Positions 38,730-42,497 of a DNA stretch of 42,497 nucleotides are shown piece after piece. Every line of letters starts with the position of its first letter. Position 1 is the stretch's first letter. The stretch is taken from IMG/VR virus record IMGVR_UViG_3300001472_000039, positions 1 to 42,497 of that record, one strand, 5' to 3'. Below the pieces are notes generated by a model. That model had not been told where the DNA came from, searched no databases, and worked only from the letters and a program-made list of their open reading frames with translations. Source of the stretch: a virus. A program made the position numbers and the translations under genes.

Positions 38730-40789
38730 GCAAAGGCTTTGTCGCCTTTCTTGTACTCAAATTCGGCTGTTTCTTCAGGTTCTTTAAATATATCTTCTCG
38801 CTCACCTTGAAATGCAACATTACTAGATGCCGAGTCTTGATCAACTTGCGGGCCGGCACCAGCAATAGTGTCTATATGATCATAGACCTTTGGTGAAGCA
38901 GCTCTTCTTACACCACTTGGATTTCCTTGGTTCTGAGCAATGGATGAAACCAAATTACTCTTATCAGCATCAGATGATTTAAAAGCAGGTGTATTTTGAC
39001 CCAATCCAGAACCACCTCCGACTATGTTTAAGTCTTTTAGTCTTCTAGCTAATGCATCCTCACCAAATTCCTCAGCATAACTATCCCTACCATCTGATTC
39101 AGTTAAATCATATTGTGAGCCACCCTCACTGATACTTCCTCCACTTCCCTTGCCTGTTGGTATGTTAGATTTCGATGAATTACTGCCTTTATCTATTTTA
39201 CCAGTGTTTCTGATTGGTATGCTCTTACGTGCTTTAGTACTACTAGAACCTTTTCTTTGTCCTCTGTTCCCTGATCCACCCTTGCCTCCGACACTTAACC
39301 TAAGTTCATCAATTCCGGCAACATCCACAAGACCACTAACTAATGGACTGGCTAAGTTACCTAATATATTAAGTGGTGCGCCCAATAACCCTAAAGCACT
39401 ACTCTTAGCCATATCCATATCGCCATATGCTAAGCCCTGACCCACTCTAGCTAAAGAGTCAGGCATACTCAATACGTTTCCAAGTAAACTAGTTTTGTTA
39501 CTATCTCCAAATAAATAATCCCCAGTGCCATCCACTAAATTTCCAAAATTCAGAATGCCATTACCTATTTTGTTATCTCCAACCATTTGACCAACTGAAC
39601 TAAGACCCCCACCAATCAAGTCAGTTGTCCAGTTTAACGGCTTTAGAAGCATACCTCCAATATTTCTTACACCATCTGTGAAGTCATCAACACGAGATGC
39701 CATAGTAGGTTGAGGTGTGTACCTCTGCCCAGGAATCATCTGATTAGGCTCTCCCCTACTATTTGTTCCGTATTTATCTGCTGCAATTTTACTTAGCATT
39801 GGAGAACGGGCAAGATCACCAGCAGTCAAGGGATTCTGAGAAACAAAACCTTCTGGGGTTTGGTAATTCATTGCCTGTCCCATTGTCTGTGTCTGCTGGG
39901 GAAAAACATAGCCACCATTAGTAGCAGGATCCGACACATAACCATTAGCACCAACAGAACCAAGGTAATTACTAGCCATACTACCCAAGAACGGCACTTT
40001 ACCATTAGGCCCAGCAACATATGCCCCCTGGGGAATGTATTCAGGTGAAGTAGGATCAGCATAAACTGTACCTCCCATGGTTTCATACGGATATGCGCCA
40101 ATAGGTAAATCAGGAGTGCTATAATCCTCAATATATTGAGTATCGTATACTCCATACGATTCATCAGGAGTAGTTAAGTCAAATCTGTCCAAATCTGCAT
40201 CCGCAGCGGCTGAAAGTTGACCCGCAAGGTCTAAAATTTCCTTACGTTCGTATGCAGACAGATCAGTGTTGTTTGCCGCTTCAGTTAACTTAGCTATAGC
40301 CTCATTTGTATCAAGGGCATTGACTGTACCATCATCATTGTAGCTAATTAATCCGTAATCATCTAAATAATTCTTCTCGTTCGGATTAATAGAGGTTATG
40401 TCCTCAAGCATTGCTGCTTCTTCGTTAGTATAACCTAGTGCAGGGTCAAAAAAATCAGTATTTATGAAATCTTCTTCTTTATTAAAGTTGTTTTCCCACC
40501 AACTAGAGTCATATCCCCCCTCACTGTTAAGTACACCATCTAGCCAGTTAAATGTATCCGGCTGTTCCCCAAACAAACCCTCCTGCACACTAGGATCAAG
40601 GATGTAGTTTTGTTTAGGTACATTATAGTCCCTAAATAGATTTTGATTGGCACTTAAGGTTTCAGCGAAATTATAATTACCATCACCTCCAAAGGTTCTA
40701 CCAGCCCAAGTGTCTTTAAACATATCTCGTGGCTCATATGCAGTAACTCCATCGTAATGACCTCCTCCACTGTCCGCTTTTATTTGCAT
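38726..40789 (-). CDS. Large virion/ejection-like protein (687 aa)
   Basis: Residues 1-320 are acidic, Asn/Tyr/Gly-rich and soluble. Residues 375-495 contain long hydrophobic, glycine-spaced stretches (LIGGGLSSVGQMVG, SSALGLLGAPLNILGNLASP), as in internal virion proteins that cross membranes during DNA ejection. Residues 500-550 are basic, Gly/Ser/Lys-rich. Composition matches the large late proteins at the other end of the window. It lacks a Shine-Dalgarno, and a GTTAC-N12-GTTAC element touches its ATG. Structural or ejection role is inferred. Confidence 0.7.
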   Translation of the reverse strand: MQIKADSGGGHYDGVTAYEPRDMFKDTWAGRTFGGDGNYNFAETLSANQNLFRDYNVPKQNYILDPSVQEGLFGEQPDTFNWLDGVLNSEGGYDSSWWENNFNKEEDFINTDFFDPALGYTNEEAAMLEDITSINPNEKNYLDDYGLISYNDDGTVNALDTNEAIAKLTEAANNTDLSAYERKEILDLAGQLSAAADADLDRFDLTTPDESYGVYDTQYIEDYSTPDLPIGAYPYETMGGTVYADPTSPEYIPQGAYVAGPNGKVPFLGSMASNYLGSVGANGYVSDPATNGGYVFPQQTQTMGQAMNYQTPEGFVSQNPLTAGDLARSPMLSKIAADKYGTNSRGEPNQMIPGQRYTPQPTMASRVDDFTDGVRNIGGMLLKPLNWTTDLIGGGLSSVGQMVGDNKIGNGILNFGNLVDGTGDYLFGDSNKTSLLGNVLSMPDSLARVGQGLAYGDMDMAKSSALGLLGAPLNILGNLASPLVSGLVDVAGIDELRLSVGGKGGSGNRGQRKGSSSTKARKSIPIRNTGKIDKGSNSSKSNIPTGKGSGGSISEGGSQYDLTESDGRDSYAEEFGEDALARRLKDLNIVGGGSGLGQNTPAFKSSDADKSNLVSSIAQNQGNPSGVRRAASPKVYDHIDTIAGAGPQVDQDSASSNVAFQGEREDIFKEPEETAEFEYKKGDKAFA

Positions 40790-40811
40790 GTAACTTATAT
40801 TACTTGGTAAC
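40790..40811 (-). promoter_or_regulatory. GTTAC-N12-GTTAC element before the 687-aa gene
   Basis: Two GTTAC words on the minus strand, 17 nt apart, end directly at ATG 40789. The sequence closely resembles the element at 11922-11943. No Shine-Dalgarno. A candidate promoter or operator shared with the main late operon. Confidence 0.45.
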
Positions 40812-41044
40812 TAACAAAGCTGCAAGTCGGATTGTGCTGGAATAAGGAAAGTTCAGAAACGGTGCATATATATAATATACAGGCCGGCCCGGCTCCCCCC
40901 CAAGCCCCCCTTTGTAACCTTATGGGCATAAGGTAACACATATTACATAAGTCATTGATAGGCAAAGCTTTTGCTTGTGGCAATATCCTTAGTGTACACT
41001 TATGTATATCAACAATAACCAAATCAAATCAAAATATAAAAGTT
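40812..41044. promoter_or_regulatory. Divergent non-coding region with C tracts and GTAAC repeats
   Basis: It separates the minus-strand 687-residue gene from the plus-strand gene at 41045. A TATATATAA stretch, a GGCCGGCC-containing GC block and C7/C6 tracts (40885-40910) are followed by GTAAC copies at 40914 and 40933, and a possible plus-strand promoter TTGCTT (40971-40976)-N18-TACACT (40995-41000). Regulatory use is likely; details unknown. Confidence 0.4.
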
Positions 41045-41674
41045 ATGAGCCTTACAATCCAAGAAAATAAACAAAGTCAAACCAATGGCTTTACTACTAC
41101 AATGTTACTGAGTAAAGTTACAACTAACAAGGAAACGTTAGTTCAAAGTGGAGGCAATCAAGTTGGCTATGAGATTAAATTCTCGAATCTAAATTGCCTA
41201 ACTAATGAGCAAGTTACTGAAATTGAAAACAAAGATACAAGCGCGAATTATCATTGGGATGCCTTTCGAAAGATTGAGCCAAAATTGAAAAACCTCACGC
41301 CGACTGAAATCGGCAAAGCGCTAAATGAAGAGCTAGCTAACGAGTTTGGCAAAGAACCAAAGAACGGCGGTGGAAAACGTTTAACGCTATCAGTAAAGAA
41401 TAGATATATAAATGGATTCTACAATGGCGTTAACTATCTTAAAAACTTAGCCAACGCCTACAGAGCGGAAATTGAGGAAAGAGAAGGATTAATCCTTACA
41501 GGAATGAAGGTAAAAAATAATGGCGAGTCAGTCGCAAAATATCAGCGACTGAAAAAAGTTACCCACAAAAATCATGACATGGCTAACAATAGAAGTGCGC
41601 AACAAAAGATTGACGAATTGCAACAAGCCAACGCCGATCTAATGGCACGGCTCGAAGCGCTCGAAAATAGCTAA
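41045..41674 (+). CDS. Unrecognised protein with C-terminal coiled coil (209 aa)
   Basis: The ATG at 41045 was chosen; earlier codons of the longer frame from 40955 look non-coding. The middle has LTPTEIGKALNEELANEFGK then GGGKRLTLSVKNRYINGFYN, a helical layout. Residues about 180-207 (AQQKIDELQQANADLMARLE) form a clear coiled coil. Codon choice includes more GCG/ACG/CGC than neighbours, hinting at separate ancestry. It has no Shine-Dalgarno, is alone on its strand, and precedes a structured non-coding region. No family recognised. Confidence 0.65.
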   Translation: MSLTIQENKQSQTNGFTTTMLLSKVTTNKETLVQSGGNQVGYEIKFSNLNCLTNEQVTEIENKDTSANYHWDAFRKIEPKLKNLTPTEIGKALNEELANEFGKEPKNGGGKRLTLSVKNRYINGFYNGVNYLKNLANAYRAEIEEREGLILTGMKVKNNGESVAKYQRLKKVTHKNHDMANNRSAQQKIDELQQANADLMARLEALENS

Positions 41675-41689
41675 GCGCTGCGAAGATGT

Positions 41690-41718
41690 CCTTTGCCTAG
41701 CGTTGGACTAGGCAAAGG
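41690..41718 (+). terminator. 11-bp perfect hairpin after the coiled-coil gene
   Basis: CCTTTGCCTAG and CTAGGCAAAGG form an 11-bp stem with a 7-nt loop, 15 nt past the stop. There is no T-run after it, so it may be a transcript-end stabiliser, a processing site or the first helix of the downstream structured region rather than a simple terminator. Confidence 0.45.
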
Positions 41719-42344
41719 CAAAGAGAATAGCAAACAAGCTTTAAGCGGTTGGCAAGCCCGCAAGTCTAAAATTTAGATGATTGTGAGTCATGTTCTTTTT
41801 ATATCATAGCAAATCGAAATTGCTCAAAATTTGAGATAAAACTTTTTCGATTTGTTCCCCAAAAATTGGGGCTTGTGATGCTCTTTGAAAGTTAAACATT
41901 TTTATTTCAATGGAATAAAAATTATCTATGTAGCAATTATAAATTGTGATCAATCGACGCAGAAATTTGTAGCGTTCGGTATATCTTAGGATTTAGCGTG
42001 AAAGCGTCATGTTGCAAAGGCTTTGCCATCAAAGGATCGGTTTTTTAATAAACTAGTACGATCTGCAAAGTCGGTGCAAATAGTCGGACTTAACCTAGTA
42101 CTCCGTACCATTAAAGAACAAAGCAAATAAACTTATAGCGACACGCGTAGAAGAATAAGCATGGCAGAAACAACTCGTTGTGTTATCAATCCCGAAAGGA
42201 TTGTCTCTTAGGATCAATCACAGAATTTAGCTTAATCAAAGCGTCAAGAATGGCGGTGTCCAAGTGTGGGGGAAAATTCCTCATGGGCGGACGAAAAGAC
42301 TTTGATTGAGTTCGATGCGCGAACCGCATTGCGATAAAGTCTCG

Positions 42345-42360
42345 ACTAGTTACAACTAGT
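42345..42360. repeat. Short inverted repeat with ACTAGTT arms
   Basis: ACTAGTT and AACTAGT are separated by 2 bp, inside the hairpin-rich right end. It fits a symmetric protein-binding site or a helix of a structured RNA. Confidence 0.5.
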
Positions 42361-42497
42361 TGGAAAAAGGGCAGTCGTATAGATAAGTATATTAGAATCA
42401 TGTTCGGAGCATGGCTATAATTTCTACAATTTGGTGCATTGATCGAATATTTCAATCTCCCACCCAACCTACTTCTTATGGACGTAGTCGATGAGAG

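Larger units (their letters stand above)
41675..42497. other. About 820 bp non-coding, hairpin-rich region; large structured RNA candidate
   Basis: No convincing gene was found on either strand. The stretch holds many inverted repeats: an 11-bp stem just after the upstream stop, nested arms 41810-41819/41845-41854 around 41823-41835, CCCCAA/TTGGGG at 41857-41871, CAATCC/GGATTG at 42187-42203, a seven-base pair of arms at 42297-42303/42336-42342 and an ACTAGTT/AACTAGT repeat. Length and position recall large phage-borne RNAs such as ROOL or GOLLD, but no sequence match was made. The transcribed strand is unknown. Confidence 0.35.

Noticed and set aside
41857-41871. Intrinsic terminator CCCCAA/TTGGGG
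   Set aside because: The stem is short (6 bp) and no T-run follows on either strand. It is better treated as one helix of the structured region.
42186-42467. A 93-codon minus-strand ORF
   Set aside because: Composition is unlike the other genes, there is no Shine-Dalgarno or neighbouring gene, and it overlaps strong hairpins. More likely chance within a non-coding region.

Overview
This window looks like the genome, or most of the genome, of a temperate tailed bacteriophage (Caudoviricetes). It is AT-rich, tightly packed, and split into two opposed blocks around a phage attachment site near 28.2 kb. The best host guess is a verrucomicrobial bacterium (Opitutae-like). This rests on W/Y-rich repeats in the 1057-residue virion protein, which resemble C-terminal repeats of verrucomicrobial surface proteins, and on the style of the tyrosine recombinase. 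It is an inference from motif memory, not a search result. Phage genes lie on both sides of the attachment site, so the sequence reads as a free or circular phage form with an attP, not as one end of an integrated prophage. Both edges are unresolved: a minus-strand gene runs off the left edge, and the right edge ends in non-coding DNA.

Left block (1-28.1 kb, all minus strand, read from 28.1 kb down to 1): two small genes, small terminase, large terminase, an acidic small protein, a small XRE-like protein, portal, a scaffold-like protein and the likely major capsid protein. A hairpin follows the capsid gene. Then come a head-associated protein, a 48-residue holin candidate, a lectin-like protein, a glycine-zipper lipoprotein, an adaptor-like protein, a coiled-coil protein and a stabilisation/nozzle-like protein. 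A run of modular fibre genes follows (MTD-type head, repeated N-terminal docking peptides, VGIG repeats, thrombospondin type 3 repeats), then very large, probably internal, virion proteins. The neck genes and the lack of a tape measure, sheath or tail-tube gene favour a podovirus-like virion.

Attachment and control region (28.1-30.8 kb): the 3' half of a tRNA-Phe gene with its CCA end, a strong terminator, six TGTCACG repeats in pairs that look like integrase arm sites, the tyrosine integrase, and a 490-bp non-coding stretch. That stretch holds a 46-bp near-perfect palindrome, tandem 8-bp repeats and two G7 tracts. A divergent control region and a small winged-helix/excisionase-like gene follow.

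Early block (30.8-37.6 kb, plus strand, many ATGA/TAATG overlaps): Rad52-like annealing protein, PD-(D/E)XK exonuclease, RusA resolvase, helicase-loader-like protein, DnaB helicase, SSB, small genes, a SWIM protein, a deoxynucleotide-kinase-like P-loop protein, a ribbon-helix-helix protein and a nuclease-fold protein. No DNA polymerase or primase was seen, so replication probably borrows the host machinery. From 40.8 down to 37.6 kb a second minus-strand group carries a 687-residue virion-like protein, small genes with unusual overlaps and an HNH nuclease. The right end (41.0-42.5 kb) has one unrecognised gene followed by about 820 bp of hairpin-rich non-coding DNA that could encode a large structured RNA.

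The most original signals are: a two-part GTWAC-N12-GTTAC element placed 0-9 nt before five late genes that lack Shine-Dalgarno sequences; the structured right-end region; the 46-bp palindrome; and the paired arm sites around a tRNA-Phe attP.
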